Shown: positions 21,591-32,453 of the stretch, piece after piece | How the letters are laid out: each line of letters opens with the position of its first letter | Numbering within the stretch: position 1 is the stretch's first letter | Source of the DNA: Acidobacteriaceae bacterium | Lineage (GTDB): Bacteria; Acidobacteriota; Terriglobia; Terriglobales; Acidobacteriaceae | Reading direction: 5' to 3' | Assembly: GCA_028283625.1 (NCBI GenBank) | Contig: JAPWKG010000027.1 | Location: 241,186-305,185 of the forward strand | Length of the DNA stretch: 64,000 bases | Made by a program: the position numbers and the translations under genes | Notes under the pieces: model-generated | Seen by the model: only the letters and a program-made list of their open reading frames with translations | Databases searched by the model: none | What the model was told of the DNA's origin: nothing

Positions 21591-22793
21591 GTGGTGAGCC
21601 GGTTGGTGGAAAACATGCCTTTGGGGCTGTATCTGAGTGTGCCGTTCTGCAAGGCGAAGTGTTCGTTTTGTAACTTTGCCAGCGGGGTCGGAAACGATGC
21701 CGCGGTGGAGCGCTATGTCACGCAGTTGGTGGAAGAAATTGATGCCGCCAGGCGGGATGCGGACAGAATCGGAGCGTCGTTACCCCACCTTGTCGATACG
21801 GTGTACTTCGGCGGCGGAACGCCCAGTCTGTTGCAGCCGGAACAGTTACGAGCCATCTTCGCTGCCCTGCGCCGCAACTTTGAGCTGCTGCCGCACGCGG
21901 AGATCACGCTGGAGGCGGCTCCGGGCCAGATTGACGATGCCTTGTTAGGTGCGGCCCTGGAGGAAGGGATCAACCGCATCAGCCTGGGGGTGCAGTCCTT
22001 CGTGGATGCTGAGGCGCAGGCCGTGGGGCGGTCGCACACCGGGGACGAGTGCCTGCAGGAGTTTCATCGGCTGCATCGAGCTGGCGTGGCCAATGTGGGG
22101 GCTGATCTGATTGCGGGGCTCCCACTGCAGACGATGGAGAGCTGGATGCAGACGCTGCGCATGGTGGGTGAAGCGGAGCTTGAGCATCTGAGCGTTTATT
22201 TGTTTGAGATTGATGAGGACTCGCGGCTCGGCGCGGAGGTTTTGCGCGGCGGCGAACGATTCCACGCGACGCGTGTGGCAAGTGAAGATCTGGCGAGCGC
22301 AATGTATGAGCGTGCCTGCAAGGAGCTGCCGCTACTCGGATTTTCTCAGTATGAGATCTCGAACTTTGCCCGCGAAGGATTCCGGTCCGCACATAACAGG
22401 AAGTACTGGACGCGTGCACCGTACTTTGGTTTTGGACTGGATGCGCATTCTATGTTGCTGCGAGCCGAGGGAGACGGCGCTCTGCGTTTTGCGAACGCGG
22501 AGGAGTTGGCCTCCTACGGGATGAAGACACGAACCCTGCCGCAAACGGTGGAGCAGGATGAAGCCTTTGAAGAGGCTGTCTTTCTTGGCCTGCGTATGCT
22601 GGAGGGAATTGAGATCGCTGCGCTGGAGGAGCGTTTCGGCGCGGTACGGGTGAAGGCCCTGCGTCAGAACGTGCGAGAACTGGTTGGCACGGAGCTGATG
22701 TGGGAGGATGCGGGACGCTGGGGGCTAACCCTGCGTGGACGTCTGGTTTCGAATGATGTCTTTGGACGAATTCTGGAGCCTGTTGCCGCTTAG
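21591..22793 (+). CDS. hemW: Radical SAM heme chaperone HemW-like
   Basis: Radical SAM protein of about 400 residues related to coproporphyrinogen III dehydrogenase. The [4Fe-4S] motif C-x3-C-x2-C is at C20, C24 and C27 (CKAKCSFC), followed by [11 protein letters not shown] (SAM-binding GGTP), RISLGVQSF, and the HemW C-terminal module ([28 protein letters not shown]). HemW is a heme-binding chaperone that inserts heme into respiratory enzymes, and the HNxxYW motif favours HemW over HemN. GTG 21591 is the furthest start; ATG 21615 ([11 protein letters not shown]) is equally possible. It is divergent from the ABC exporter and followed 45 bp later by ltaE. Confidence 0.9.
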   Translation: MVSRLVENMPLGLYLSVPFCKAKCSFCNFASGVGNDAAVERYVTQLVEEIDAARRDADRIGASLPHLVDTVYFGGGTPSLLQPEQLRAIFAALRRNFELLPHAEITLEAAPGQIDDALLGAALEEGINRISLGVQSFVDAEAQAVGRSHTGDECLQEFHRLHRAGVANVGADLIAGLPLQTMESWMQTLRMVGEAELEHLSVYLFEIDEDSRLGAEVLRGGERFHATRVASEDLASAMYERACKELPLLGFSQYEISNFAREGFRSAHNRKYWTRAPYFGFGLDAHSMLLRAEGDGALRFANAEELASYGMKTRTLPQTVEQDEAFEEAVFLGLRMLEGIEIAALEERFGAVRVKALRQNVRELVGTELMWEDAGRWGLTLRGRLVSNDVFGRILEPVAA

Positions 22794-22838
22794 CCATGCA
22801 ACCGGATAGCCGGAAGCCGCAGGAATAGGGAAAAGGAA

Positions 22839-23864
22839 ATGATGATTGATCTTCGCAGCGACACCGTAACAAAACCGACGCAGGCTATGCGCCGGGCGAT
22901 GGCAGAGGCCGAAGTCGGCGACGATGTGTACGGAGAAGACCCAACGATCAACCGTCTGGAGGCGGTTTCGGCTGAACTCTTCGGGCGCGAGGCCGCGCTT
23001 TTTGTGCCCTCAGGAACGATGGGCAATCAGATTGCGGTCAAGCTGCATACGCAGCCCGGACAGGAAATTCTCTGCGAGGAACATGCGCATCTGCTGGATT
23101 GGGAGATGGGGACGGTAGCGTCGTTCGGCGGCTGTATTCCCAGAGCGGTGGCAGGGGACAAGGGGGTGCTGACCTGGGAGCGGATGCAGCAGGCGATTTC
23201 GCCCAAGCTGTACTTCAGGGCGCAAACCTCGCTGGCGTGGGTGGAGAATACGCACAACATGGCCGGCGGAATCGTAACTCCGGTGGCTGAGCTGGAGAAG
23301 ATCTGGGAAGGCGCGAAGAGCGCTGGGTTGCGCACGCATTGCGATGGTGCACGCATCTTCAACGCGGCCACAGCGCTGGGAGCGGATGTACGAACGCTGA
23401 CCCAGGGGTTCGACACCGTGATGTTCTGTCTGTCAAAAGGCCTGGGGGCTCCGGTGGGGTCGATGCTGTTGGGTTCAAGGGAGGCGATGGAGCGGGCCCG
23501 CGCGGTGCGCAAGGCGCTGGGAGGAGGTTTGCGTCAGGCTGGGCTGCTGGCGGCTGCCGGTCTCGTAGCACTTGAGGAGTCTCCGGCGCTGCTTGCGCAG
23601 GACCATGCGCATGCTCGTTCCCTGGCGGAGGCCGTCGCCGCTTGTGCTGGGGCTTCAGTGGACCTGGGCCGCGTGCAGACCAATATCGTGATTTTTGAGT
23701 TGAACGGCGAGCGGAACTCTGCCTGGCTGATTGCAGCGCTGAAGGCGGAAGGTGTTCTGGCGAGTGCAATCGGTCCGAAAACGGTGCGGCTGGTGACGCA
23801 TCGTGACGTTACAGCGATTGAGTGTGAAGAGGCGGCGCGTCTGCTGACCCGCCTACTGTCATAA
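22839..23864 (+). CDS. ltaE: Low-specificity L-threonine aldolase
   Basis: PLP enzyme splitting L-threonine or L-allo-threonine into glycine and acetaldehyde, 341 residues. It has the family start [48 protein letters not shown] (PLP-binding Asp), and the Schiff-base lysine K200 in [12 protein letters not shown]. The arginine R-LVTHRDV near the end binds the carboxylate. The start is ATG 22839 (Met-Met); AAAAGGAAA lies before it. It is 45 bp after hemW on the same strand. Its last 56 bp overlap the 3' end of the convergent histidine-kinase gene, which is unusual. Confidence 0.93.
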   Translation: MMIDLRSDTVTKPTQAMRRAMAEAEVGDDVYGEDPTINRLEAVSAELFGREAALFVPSGTMGNQIAVKLHTQPGQEILCEEHAHLLDWEMGTVASFGGCIPRAVAGDKGVLTWERMQQAISPKLYFRAQTSLAWVENTHNMAGGIVTPVAELEKIWEGAKSAGLRTHCDGARIFNAATALGADVRTLTQGFDTVMFCLSKGLGAPVGSMLLGSREAMERARAVRKALGGGLRQAGLLAAAGLVALEESPALLAQDHAHARSLAEAVAACAGASVDLGRVQTNIVIFELNGERNSAWLIAALKAEGVLASAIGPKTVRLVTHRDVTAIECEEAARLLTRLLS

Positions 23865-25617
23865 GCGCAGCTGAGGCGCGCGGAAGCAGCACCGAGAGCG
23901 TAGTGCCATGATGAGCGGGGGAGGTATCGGACTTTAGCAGGATACGTCCCCCGTGTTTTTCCACGATGCCGCGGCTCACCCAGAGGCCGAGCCCCGTACC
24001 CTGTTCCCCTTTGGTGGTGTAGAAGGCCGTGAACAGGTGTGCCTGTGTTTCGGCGGGGATGCCTGTGCCTGTATCGGTGACGTTGATGCGGAGCTGATGT
24101 GGCTGGATGTCGCGCTGCATTGTGATGCTGACGGTTGCGCCGGGAGCGCAGGCGTCGAGCGCGTTGGTCAGCAGGTTGGTGAAGACCTGCCGCAGCTCCG
24201 CGGGGTAGCCCATGACGATGACGCCGGGAAGCAGATGCTTTTCCAGCGTGACCTCTCCCTGAGAAAAATGCGGTTCGAGGAGAAGGCTCAGGCTTTCCAG
24301 AAGCTCTGCGATATCGACCTTAACGGGTGTTTTGGACTCGCGGTACATGCCGAGCATGGCTCGTGAGATCTGAACGACGCGATCGAGCTCGCTGGCCGCA
24401 AGCTTAAGGAATTCGGTTCGTTCTTCTGGCGTGGGGTCGTTGCGCAGAAGGTAGAGCAAATTCATCACAGCATCAATCGGGTTGTGAATCTCATGCGCGA
24501 TGGTGGCGGCGAGACGGCCGGCTACGGCAAGCTTTTCCGTGGCGAGCAGGGTGGTGAGGGTCTGGCGTTGTTCCGTGACGTCCCGCAGCACGATGACGGT
24601 ACCCGTTGGATGATCGAACGCATCCAGAATGATGGAGGCGCTGGCATCGAGGACGAGCTCCTGACCGCCGGGATCAACCAGAGTGCCCTGGCGGGTGATG
24701 CTGCTGCCAGACTCTTGTTGGGTGATGGAGGTGAGAACAGGGGCCAGCGGTTCGTGGGACTTTTCCTCCAAAAGCGGGAGGAGCGTTTCGAGCGACTGGT
24801 GCAGCGCCTCGTCCTGGGGGCGTTGGATGAGAGCGAGGGCAACCGTATTCAGCATCTCGATGCGCCCCTGCGTGTCGCAGACAAAGACGGCATCGCCGAT
24901 GGAGGTGAGGATCGTCCGCAGGCGTTGCTCGGAAGCGTGAATCTCTTCCGTGTTCTTGCGCAGAGCTTCCAGCGTGGTCTGAAATGCGATGGAGATGGCA
25001 TGCAGGCGTCCGCGCGCAAAGATGCCGATCATAAGGCCGATGACGATTGCGAGCCAGATGGCGACTTCGATCAGATGCTTTACGGTGTGGTGGAAGTGCT
25101 CCACGGCTGCATCCCGCAAGTCGCGCTGCCTGTAGGCGAAGGTGTGGAGTGCATCGTGCAAGGCATCTGTACGCGCTTTTTCGCGTAGATTCAGGCCGGG
25201 ATCCGAGGTGTACTGGCCTGCGTTGACCGCATCGATGATGGATTGGCCGAGTTGTGCGCGAAAGCGGTTGTTCGCCGCTTCAATCTGATCGATGTCACTG
25301 GTGCTTTCCCCCAGCTGGATCAAGTTTTGGCGAAGGTTTTTGAAGAGAGATTGCAGTGGCCGGGGAGCCATCTGGTAGGGCTGCAGAAAAATTTCGTTGC
25401 CGGTGATCTGGAAGCCGCGAAGGCCTGCATCTTCATCCGAGATCTGATTGCTGATCGCCACGCTGTAGGAGATATTGCGGTCCAGCTGGGTGATGCGCTC
25501 GACGGTACGGACACCGGAGCTGATCTGCCAGACAGAGACTGCGGCCACCACAAGCAGCACGACGACAGGCAGCAGGAGCACCTGCAGAAACGTACGATGA
25601 AGTTGGGTGAGGTTCAT
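23809..25617 (-). CDS. Sensor histidine kinase with CHASE3 and PAS domains
   Basis: Membrane sensor of 602 residues. TM1 is at about 10-32 ([22 protein letters not shown]). A CHASE3-type periplasmic domain follows ([20 protein letters not shown], about 60-75), then TM2 near 185-205 ([17 protein letters not shown]), a PAS domain (about 235-360, [25 protein letters not shown]), HisKA with phospho-acceptor H375 ([11 protein letters not shown]) and HATPase_c with NLLTNALDA (N box), DTGTGIP (G1) and [13 protein letters not shown] (G2). The start is ATG 25617 ([10 protein letters not shown]), 17 nt after the response-regulator stop; an in-frame extension upstream runs through that gene and is not coding. 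The signal sensed is unknown. The stop lies inside the convergent ltaE gene. Confidence 0.9.
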   Translation of the reverse strand: MNLTQLHRTFLQVLLLPVVVLLVVAAVSVWQISSGVRTVERITQLDRNISYSVAISNQISDEDAGLRGFQITGNEIFLQPYQMAPRPLQSLFKNLRQNLIQLGESTSDIDQIEAANNRFRAQLGQSIIDAVNAGQYTSDPGLNLREKARTDALHDALHTFAYRQRDLRDAAVEHFHHTVKHLIEVAIWLAIVIGLMIGIFARGRLHAISIAFQTTLEALRKNTEEIHASEQRLRTILTSIGDAVFVCDTQGRIEMLNTVALALIQRPQDEALHQSLETLLPLLEEKSHEPLAPVLTSITQQESGSSITRQGTLVDPGGQELVLDASASIILDAFDHPTGTVIVLRDVTEQRQTLTTLLATEKLAVAGRLAATIAHEIHNPIDAVMNLLYLLRNDPTPEERTEFLKLAASELDRVVQISRAMLGMYRESKTPVKVDIAELLESLSLLLEPHFSQGEVTLEKHLLPGVIVMGYPAELRQVFTNLLTNALDACAPGATVSITMQRDIQPHQLRINVTDTGTGIPAETQAHLFTAFYTTKGEQGTGLGLWVSRGIVEKHGGRILLKSDTSPAHHGTTLSVLLPRASAALMTVGGSADAPPLHTQSL

Positions 25618-25634
25618 GCCGGACTCGCAGGGTC

Positions 25635-26015
25635 TTACTGGGGGACAGTGGAGTGGTCTGGGAAGAAGTGACTTAGCTTCTCCAGCAGCGCCGGGGCGCC
25701 TTCTCCTTTTGTCATATAGATATCTACATGCTGTGTCGACTCCGGAGGAAGACCTAAATAGGCGGAGAGTAGCAGAATGGGAACTTCTGGCTTCAGTCGG
25801 CGCATCTCTGCTGCCACCTGGCCTCCATCCATGCCCGGCATGGCGAAGTCGATGACGACAGCCTGAACCGGGTTCTCGGAGAAGACGGCGATACCTGCTG
25901 GACCATCCGGAGCGGTGAGAACGGAGTACCCGGAGCGCTCCAGCAGCAGTTTGCGCACCTGAAGGCCAACCTTCTCGTCGTCGACACAGAGTACGAGCGG
26001 ACGATATGCGGTCAT
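25635..26015 (-). CDS. Single-domain response regulator
   Basis: Receiver-only protein of 126 residues from ATG 26015 (MTAYRPLVLCVDDE). The acidic pair DD is at 12-13, the phospho-acceptor D56 is in VVIDFAMPGMDG, the hydroxyl residue is in ILLLSAYLG and the lysine is in YMTKGEG. There is no output domain, so it signals by protein contact, like CheY or Spo0F, or acts within a phosphorelay with the kinase gene that follows 17 nt later. The start could also be three codons earlier (26024). The promoter should lie in the 155 bp between it and addA. Confidence 0.9.
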   Translation of the reverse strand: MTAYRPLVLCVDDEKVGLQVRKLLLERSGYSVLTAPDGPAGIAVFSENPVQAVVIDFAMPGMDGGQVAAEMRRLKPEVPILLLSAYLGLPPESTQHVDIYMTKGEGAPALLEKLSHFFPDHSTVPQ

Positions 26016-26170
26016 GATTGGCACTTCCTTTCCGGCCTCGGCGGCTTGAGGTCAGAACGAATTCTGCATGCCGGTTCCGCTGTCCTGTGCCGAGGATACC
26101 ACCCGAAATTGAAAACGGGAGTGCCACGAGCGGGTGAGTTGATGACGCTAAAGAGTAGTGAGAAGCGGAG

Positions 26171-29100
26171 TTACGTCATAGGCGTCCAGGAGATAAGACG
26201 AGGCAGCAAAGGGTAGTAAAGGCCGACGCGGATGTTGGCAGGTGTAGCCGGAAGCAGACTGTGGAGCGCGGCGTAGCTTTCCAGTTGTGCCTGATACTTC
26301 TGCAGCTCCTGCTGTGCAAAGCGTTCTTCGGTCGCGGTGCCCTGTTCGGAGGTTTTGAAGTCGACAATCCAGAGGGTGTCCTGGCCGGGGAGTAGAGGAC
26401 TTGAGCCGGCGAGAAAGACCCGGTCGGCACGCAACGAGCTTTTTGGTGTCGCCAAAGCAGATTCGCTGCTGGCGCTGGAGTGCGGGGAGAGAATCCAGCT
26501 TCCGGTCTCGTCGAGGAGCGTCTGCCGGAGTGCGCCGAGCGCGCGTTGGGACTCCCGCGTGGCGAGTGCGGGGGAGAGGCCTTCGCTGCGGAGACTGGTG
26601 AGCAGGCGCGTATTCCAGCTTTCCAGCTCGTGGAGAAGCGTGGATGCTTCAGACCCTGCGGCCATGCGGTCCGAGAGCAGCTGCAGGTAACGGTGAACGA
26701 CGTTGCCAAACGCTCTTGCGGCAAAGGAGCCTTCAGGACGGCGAAAGAGCGGTGTGCTGGCTACGGAAACGTAAGCCAGGCGTTCTGCCGCAACGCGGTC
26801 AAAGCGTTCTGCGGGGTGGACGTCGAGCGGTATGCGCTGCAGAACGAGGTGTTTGCCTTCAGGTTCAGGCTGCGGGGCAGCGTCTTCGCTGGCCGCGAGG
26901 CTCAGTGTGGTGAGCGGCTCGGCGGGGGCTTCTGTTCGAGAGTCGAGGAGTTGCGTGGGCCATGGCGAGGGCAGGGCAAAGTACGGCTCGGCGGCTGGGT
27001 AGATGGCCTGCAGCAGGCTGCTTGCCGGAGGCGCGGAAAGCTTGCCGCTCTTGTGGGTATCGAGCGCCGCGAAAAGGTGAAGCTCTCCGGCCGCGCGGGT
27101 GCAGGCAACGTAGAAGAGGCGCTTGCGCTCGGCCCAGTCGCGTTCGCTGCGGATGACCTGTAGCCAGCGCGTGAGGGCATCGGCCTCTTCGCCAGCGCGG
27201 GAGATCGGTGCGAGTACAACCTGACCGGCATCCTCGCCTGCGTTCGCGTTGAGTTGCATCCAGTTCAGCAGCTCTCCGCGATTGGCCGAGGTTTGTCGCT
27301 CAAGCCCGGGCACCAGCACAAGATCCCATTCGAGCCCTTTGGACTTGTGAATGGTCAGCATCTCGACGGTGCCGGGCGCGGACGCGGGCTGGGCGTAGAG
27401 TTCGCTGAGCGCGGTGGTCAGCGTGGGGAGATCGACGCGTCCCTGATTGTCCGCCTCTGTCTGGCGCAGCAGTTCGAAGTAGCGCGCCGCGTTTTGGCGT
27501 GCGTCCGGGCTGAGGCCGGCATCGCCGCCAAGTGAGATCCAGGTGCGCTCGACCAGAGTCGCCAGCGAAGTACGTCCACGCGTTGCCAAAGCCTGCGCCA
27601 GCGTAGCCCAGCAACGTGTGAGCAGGGCCTGCCCGTCTGCTGTGAGCAGAGAAGCGCGCTCGGCGATGAGCGAGGCGATGGTGGCCTGACGGTCGGCGGC
27701 GCGGCCTTCGCCGGTGAGTGCGAGAAGGTCGGCGAGGGTGAGACCGCACCAGGGTGCGCGCAGCACTGCGAGCCACGCGATACGATCTGCGGGATGCAGA
27801 AGCGCGCGTGTAAGGGCGAGTGCGTCGAGCACCTCCTGCCGTTCGTTGAGGGCTTCGATCTCTACGGCGCGATACGGAATCTTGTGGGTACGCAGCTCGG
27901 TAGCGATATCGGTCAGGTGCTTGCGGTTCCGCGCCAGCACGGCAATGGTTTTTTCCGGAGAGTGCGATAAGGATTGCGCGATGATCTCGCGAACTTTGGA
28001 GGCCTCGGTCTTTCGGTACTCCTCGGCGGTTGGCTTGTGACCGGATTCGTCTTCGGCCAGCACGGTCGTATGCCAGACGAGGGATTGCGTGCCGCTGGAC
28101 GGCAGAGCCGCGGTGGCGGCGACGAAAGGAACGTCCGCGGCGAAGGTTTCCAGAGCCTCATCTCCGGGCAGCGGAAAGAGACGCTTGAAGGTAGCGTTGA
28201 AGGCGTTGACCAGATCCTGCTGCGAGCGGAAGTTGGTTGTCAGCTGCAGCGCTTTTATCGGCAGATCACCGAGATGGCCTTCCTGCACGGTGCGGAGAAA
28301 GCGGGTGACATCAGCCTGACGGAAGGCATAAATGGATTGCTTGGGGTCGCCGACGAGAAAGAGGGTCTGGGTGTGGCCGTCCCAGGAGCGGGTGAGCTGT
28401 TCGAGCAGCTCGTACTGCGCAGCCGAGGTGTCCTGCATCTCGTCGACCAGAAGGTGACGCAGGCGGCCGCCGTTGGCCAGCGCGAGATCAGCCAGCGTAG
28501 GTTCCGCTTCGAGTGCTTCCCGGGCTGCGAGTGAAAGCTCGGCGTAGTCGCACTCGGAGCGTTCCGCAAAGAGCACCTTGAGCTCAGCGAGGGCGTAACG
28601 CAAAACATGAAAGAGCGCCTTGGCGACGACCCATTGCGCATTCGGATACTGGGCCGGAGGAAGCTCACGCAGCGCATGCAAGGCTTCGCTCAGACGGTCG
28701 CTCTGCATCTCTTCGATGATCTGCCGGAGCTCTTCGGTCGAGCTTTTGGGAAGCTCGACGAGGATGTAGTTCTTGTTCAGGCTCGTGCGCCAGGCGCCCT
28801 GTTTGTTGAGCACAAGGTTCATGAGGATGTGCCAGTGAGAAAGACTCTCGGCACGTTCGTTGGGAGCGAGGTGGAGCTCGGCGCAGGGCAGCAGCGGTGA
28901 AGGCGCGTTTTTGTATCCGGGGTGATGACTGTTGCGCTGTGCGAATCGGGTGAGTGCTTCGAGGCTGCCGGGCGGCATGAGACGAAGTGCGCGCTGCAGT
29001 CCGCTGCAGACGATATCGGCGAGCGTCTTTTCGAGACGCGGACGCACTTCGTTATCGAGCCGTTCGTCTGTGAGCTCGGCGGGGTCGAGCGGAACGAGCT

Positions 29101-29764
29101 TGCCCCATTGCTCGCGCTGGGCAAGCATGGAGGCGATCAAGGCAACGACGTTGTTGAGGTTGGCGTCTCGGTGCAGGAGTACGGTGCGCAGCGCCTGGTT
29201 GAGCGTGGTGTTTTCTCCGCCGAGCCGCATGGTGGTGCGTCGAGCGGCGCGGCGATAGAGTGCGTCGGCATCTTTGAGCAGCGAGCGGTCGCCACCCGAA
29301 GCGGAGAGTACAGGGACGCTGTTGGCCAGCGCGGCACACACGGAGTCGATGGAGCGAATGTTCAGACGCTCCGGATTCTCCAGCAGCTGCCAGCCCTGCT
29401 GTGCGGAACGATGGAGCACGTCACGGGCGATTTGGCGGGTTTCGCGCTGGAAGGCCGGGGCTGTCGCGGCCAGCTCGGGTTCTCGCTGCGCCTGCTCCAG
29501 CTCGCGCAGAACACGTTCACTCAGTTCCGCGGTGGCTTTTCGCGTGAACGTGATGGCCAGCAGCTCCGCTGGGTTGTTGAGCTCCGGATCAAGGTAGAGA
29601 CGGAGAATTCGCTGCACCATCAGACCGGTTTTGCCTGAGCCTGCGGGTGCTTCGACGATGAAGCTGTTGCGCGGGTCAAGCGCCGCGGCGCGGGCCTCAG
29701 CGTCTGCGACGGGAAGAGGCTCGGCCGGGGCAGGTGTGCCGGGAAATTGAAGAAGCTCAGCCAT
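26171..29764 (-). CDS. addA: AddA-like UvrD-family helicase/nuclease
   Basis: Large subunit of a RecBCD-type double-strand break repair helicase-nuclease, about 1,197 residues. SF1 helicase motifs are visible: Walker A EAPAGSGKTGLM near residue 40, motif Ia AITFTRKATAEL, Walker B HLLVDEMQDTSAAQYELLEQL, motif III GDPKQSIYAFRQAD, motif V LTIHKSKGLEWDLVLVPGL and motif VI LFYVACTRA. The C-terminus has a PD-(D/E)XK nuclease (GNVVHRYLQLL, then WIVDFKTSEQG). Together with the preceding gene it forms an AddAB-like pair. I use ATG 29764 (MAELLQFPG), overlapping the addB stop by 8 nt and lying after AGGAGG. Starts at 29776 and 29815 are also in frame. Confidence 0.88.
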   Translation of the reverse strand: MAELLQFPGTPAPAEPLPVADAEARAAALDPRNSFIVEAPAGSGKTGLMVQRILRLYLDPELNNPAELLAITFTRKATAELSERVLRELEQAQREPELAATAPAFQRETRQIARDVLHRSAQQGWQLLENPERLNIRSIDSVCAALANSVPVLSASGGDRSLLKDADALYRRAARRTTMRLGGENTTLNQALRTVLLHRDANLNNVVALIASMLAQREQWGKLVPLDPAELTDERLDNEVRPRLEKTLADIVCSGLQRALRLMPPGSLEALTRFAQRNSHHPGYKNAPSPLLPCAELHLAPNERAESLSHWHILMNLVLNKQGAWRTSLNKNYILVELPKSSTEELRQIIEEMQSDRLSEALHALRELPPAQYPNAQWVVAKALFHVLRYALAELKVLFAERSECDYAELSLAAREALEAEPTLADLALANGGRLRHLLVDEMQDTSAAQYELLEQLTRSWDGHTQTLFLVGDPKQSIYAFRQADVTRFLRTVQEGHLGDLPIKALQLTTNFRSQQDLVNAFNATFKRLFPLPGDEALETFAADVPFVAATAALPSSGTQSLVWHTTVLAEDESGHKPTAEEYRKTEASKVREIIAQSLSHSPEKTIAVLARNRKHLTDIATELRTHKIPYRAVEIEALNERQEVLDALALTRALLHPADRIAWLAVLRAPWCGLTLADLLALTGEGRAADRQATIASLIAERASLLTADGQALLTRCWATLAQALATRGRTSLATLVERTWISLGGDAGLSPDARQNAARYFELLRQTEADNQGRVDLPTLTTALSELYAQPASAPGTVEMLTIHKSKGLEWDLVLVPGLERQTSANRGELLNWMQLNANAGEDAGQVVLAPISRAGEEADALTRWLQVIRSERDWAERKRLFYVACTRAAGELHLFAALDTHKSGKLSAPPASSLLQAIYPAAEPYFALPSPWPTQLLDSRTEAPAEPLTTLSLAASEDAAPQPEPEGKHLVLQRIPLDVHPAERFDRVAAERLAYVSVASTPLFRRPEGSFAARAFGNVVHRYLQLLSDRMAAGSEASTLLHELESWNTRLLTSLRSEGLSPALATRESQRALGALRQTLLDETGSWILSPHSSASSESALATPKSSLRADRVFLAGSSPLLPGQDTLWIVDFKTSEQGTATEERFAQQELQKYQAQLESYAALHSLLPATPANIRVGLYYPLLPRLISWTPMT

Positions 29765-32450
29765 CGAGAGACTCATCCTCCTGTGTCTGGCTGGCGCCGA
29801 GTGCGTCGAGATCAAGACGGCAGAGCAGGCGCTGCGCGCAACGCTTGCAGTTCACGGTGTAGCTTTTGGGATTGATGGCGACGTGTCCGGAGGCAAAGTC
29901 TTCCGCAAGGCGGGTGAGCACCGTGTGCCACTCTTCGGTCGCGCGTTGCAGATCGATCACTTCTCCGGAGGGCAGCACGCCTTCGTCCGACTGCCAGCCA
30001 GCGTACTTCATGTCTTTGCCGAGGCGTAGCTTGGCGAAGGCTATGCCGCGCAGCTCACTGCTGTCGCCGAGAAGACTGTAGAGGGGCAGCTGCGGGTCGT
30101 CGGGACGTTCGCCTTCCCAGTCCTTGGGAGAGGAGCTGAAGCCGGTCTTGTAGTCAACGAACACGATGCCTCCATCCGGGAGCATGTCGATACGGTCGAT
30201 GCGGATGTTGAGCGCGAGCGGACCGATGAAGGCCTGTTGTTTCTCTTCGTTGCGGATGACGGTGAACGGCGCACGCTTACGCTCGAAGTCCATCCAGTCC
30301 AGGAGGAGCTGGAGCATTCGCTCCTTCTTGAGCGAGAGATAGGCTTCATCCCAGGAGCTGCGAATGCTGGAGCTGCCGCGAAAAGCCTGATCGATGGCTT
30401 CGAGGATTGCGTTGCGGAGCTGGGTTGGATTCAGGGCAAGCAGTGCGGCATGGCTTTTGTGCACGTCCCAGAACGCTTCGAGAGCGCGATGAAGCACATT
30501 GCCGCTCTCGAGGGCATCGAGCCCGATCTCCTGCGTGCGCATCTCCGCGCCGCCAAGACGCATTTCCGCGAAGGCGAGGAAGCCGCAGGCTGCCTGCAGT
30601 TTGAGCAGCCGCGCTCCTCCGGCAACGCGCGCTTCCGGCAGTGGTGGCAATGTTTCGGTATCGTCGACGCGCTCGAGCGCTACGGACTCAGGCGGCAGAG
30701 CGTCTTCGAGCAGAGACGAAGGGGGAAGTTCAGGCAAGTGAGGGCCGGCAAGTGCGGAGCCTCTTAGCTTGCCATCGGTATCTTCACGCGCCCGTGTGGC
30801 GAGCACGTGGCCCGAGGCGGTAAGAAGGCGCAGGAAGTTGGCTTCGGCACGGCGCATGTCCTCGGCAAGATCGGCACCGGGCAGCAGTTCGTGGCGCTGC
30901 AACATGCGGTCGAGGAGCGGATGAAGATGCGGGAGCGAGGGAAGATTGCGATCTGTGGCGCGCAGGAGTACGACGGCGTCGAAGTAGCGCCCTGTGGCTG
31001 CGTGGGGAGAGAGGATCGCGATGCGACCCTGGCTGGAGTCAGGCGGGTTGGTTTGCTGAAGCTGACGCTCGAAGGCGGCGCAGAACTCGGCAAAGCTGGG
31101 ACGGCGGCCGCTGAAGTCAAGCGTCGCAAGCGAATCGAGCGTGGACTCGATGGCTGCGCAGAGCTCCGTCTCGGTGGGATTCAGGGCGCGAGGGCCGGGC
31201 CAGCCTGCGGTACGCAGAAGATCGTGAAGGAACTCCGCCCACTCTGCCCAGGGGCGTCGCGGCGGGAGAGTGGAAAGCTGTGCCGCCGTGGTCTGGAGCG
31301 AGCGAAGGGCGCGATGCAGAGAGCCAGGGAGTTCCTCCGTCTTGAATGCGGAGAGCAGAGTATTTAAATCGAGCTCCGGGCGAAGAAGAGGAAGGCGTTG
31401 CAGCAGGTGTACGTCGAGCTGAGCGCATGCGTCGGTCTCAGTGGCCCAGGCGGTGTAGGGAGAGAGCAGCAGACCGCTGATAGTTTCGAGTGCGAGCGGT
31501 GCTCGGAGCCAGCGTGCAAGGTCGACCGCGGTTGTTGCCAGCGAAGTGGAAAGCAGAGGCGCTGTGCCTTCAACGCGCCAAGGGGCGGAGGAAAGGTCGG
31601 CGCGGAGGTCTTCGAGCTCAGGAGCCAGCAGCTCCAGCAGCGCGGGCTCTAGCCTGAGCCGTTCTGCGTCAAGCGAGGGGACAACCAGAGCCAGCTGTGC
31701 CTGGGGTGACTCGGACGCGATCTTTCGCAGCCAGCGCAGGGCAAAGTGCAGCTCGGCCCTTTCGTCTTCAAGGACGGCTGTAGCCCGCAAGGTGGAGGGC
31801 GTCGAGGGCATCGCCGGGTGCAGGAGAACGCAGCGTGTGCCTGCTTGCTCGAATGCGTCCAGAAGAGTTTGCTGCGCAGGGGTGAATTCGCCGAAGCCGA
31901 AGAGATGCAGACGCCGGGTGAGAGGGAGGTGATGCTGTGCGAGATGCTCGGTCAGGACAGACTCAAGCTGGGAGGTGGAGAGCCAGCGGCCGCGATCGGT
32001 GCGACGCTGGAACTCCTCGGCCCACTGTGAGAAGACGCGGACGTCCAACAGAGGCGAGCCCTGGGGAAGCTTCTGAACGATGCGCCAGTTTGAGGCGAGC
32101 GCGTACGCGTCGGCGGCTAGTGCGGCGAGCGAGGCTACGGGCGTCAGGTCGTTGGTGCGTTGGTCGGCCTCGATGATCTCCTGCCAGAGCTGGAGCTCCT
32201 GCGGACGGTTGAGCAGGATGCGGTCTTCCATGCCGCTGAGAATCAGCTCGGTGAAGAGACTGCTGGTCCACTGGCTCCAGGCGAAGACGTCGGCAGGCTG
32301 CCAGGTTGAGGCGCCTAGACCGGTTTGGTATTCCTGATAAAGCTGGCGGAGGGCGGAGGCGGCAGAGGGGCTCGGCGTCAGCAGACGTGTGCCGGCGGTG
32401 AGCATCTGGAGGAGCGCTTCGCGCTGAATCGGTTGGGACGCAGCAGGCAT
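29757..32450 (-). CDS. addB: AddB-like PD-(D/E)XK nuclease with iron-sulphur cysteines
   Basis: Second subunit of the AddAB-like helicase-nuclease, 897 residues. It lacks an intact Walker A, as many non-Firmicute AddB homologues do. The C-terminal nuclease has SGNVLHRALEAFWD, then IRIDRIDMLPDGGIVFVDYKTG (active-site D and D-x-K), QLPLYSLL and the cysteine set C-x2-C-x5-C (NCKRCAQRLLC). An earlier cysteine (LQAACGFLAF) completes a 4Fe-4S staple seen in AddB. The protein matches a family often called probable DNA repair protein. It precedes addA with an 8-nt overlap, so the two are one operon. Only 3 bp separate its start from the stop of the upstream MFS gene, so all three may be co-transcribed. 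Confidence 0.85.
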   Translation of the reverse strand: MPAASQPIQREALLQMLTAGTRLLTPSPSAASALRQLYQEYQTGLGASTWQPADVFAWSQWTSSLFTELILSGMEDRILLNRPQELQLWQEIIEADQRTNDLTPVASLAALAADAYALASNWRIVQKLPQGSPLLDVRVFSQWAEEFQRRTDRGRWLSTSQLESVLTEHLAQHHLPLTRRLHLFGFGEFTPAQQTLLDAFEQAGTRCVLLHPAMPSTPSTLRATAVLEDERAELHFALRWLRKIASESPQAQLALVVPSLDAERLRLEPALLELLAPELEDLRADLSSAPWRVEGTAPLLSTSLATTAVDLARWLRAPLALETISGLLLSPYTAWATETDACAQLDVHLLQRLPLLRPELDLNTLLSAFKTEELPGSLHRALRSLQTTAAQLSTLPPRRPWAEWAEFLHDLLRTAGWPGPRALNPTETELCAAIESTLDSLATLDFSGRRPSFAEFCAAFERQLQQTNPPDSSQGRIAILSPHAATGRYFDAVVLLRATDRNLPSLPHLHPLLDRMLQRHELLPGADLAEDMRRAEANFLRLLTASGHVLATRAREDTDGKLRGSALAGPHLPELPPSSLLEDALPPESVALERVDDTETLPPLPEARVAGGARLLKLQAACGFLAFAEMRLGGAEMRTQEIGLDALESGNVLHRALEAFWDVHKSHAALLALNPTQLRNAILEAIDQAFRGSSSIRSSWDEAYLSLKKERMLQLLLDWMDFERKRAPFTVIRNEEKQQAFIGPLALNIRIDRIDMLPDGGIVFVDYKTGFSSSPKDWEGERPDDPQLPLYSLLGDSSELRGIAFAKLRLGKDMKYAGWQSDEGVLPSGEVIDLQRATEEWHTVLTRLAEDFASGHVAINPKSYTVNCKRCAQRLLCRLDLDALGASQTQEDESLDG

Positions 32451-32453
32451 TGC

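Noticed and set aside
25618..26127. Extended N-terminus for the histidine kinase
   Set aside because: The frame passes through the response-regulator gene in another frame; the text is low-complexity Arg/Ser and not a domain.
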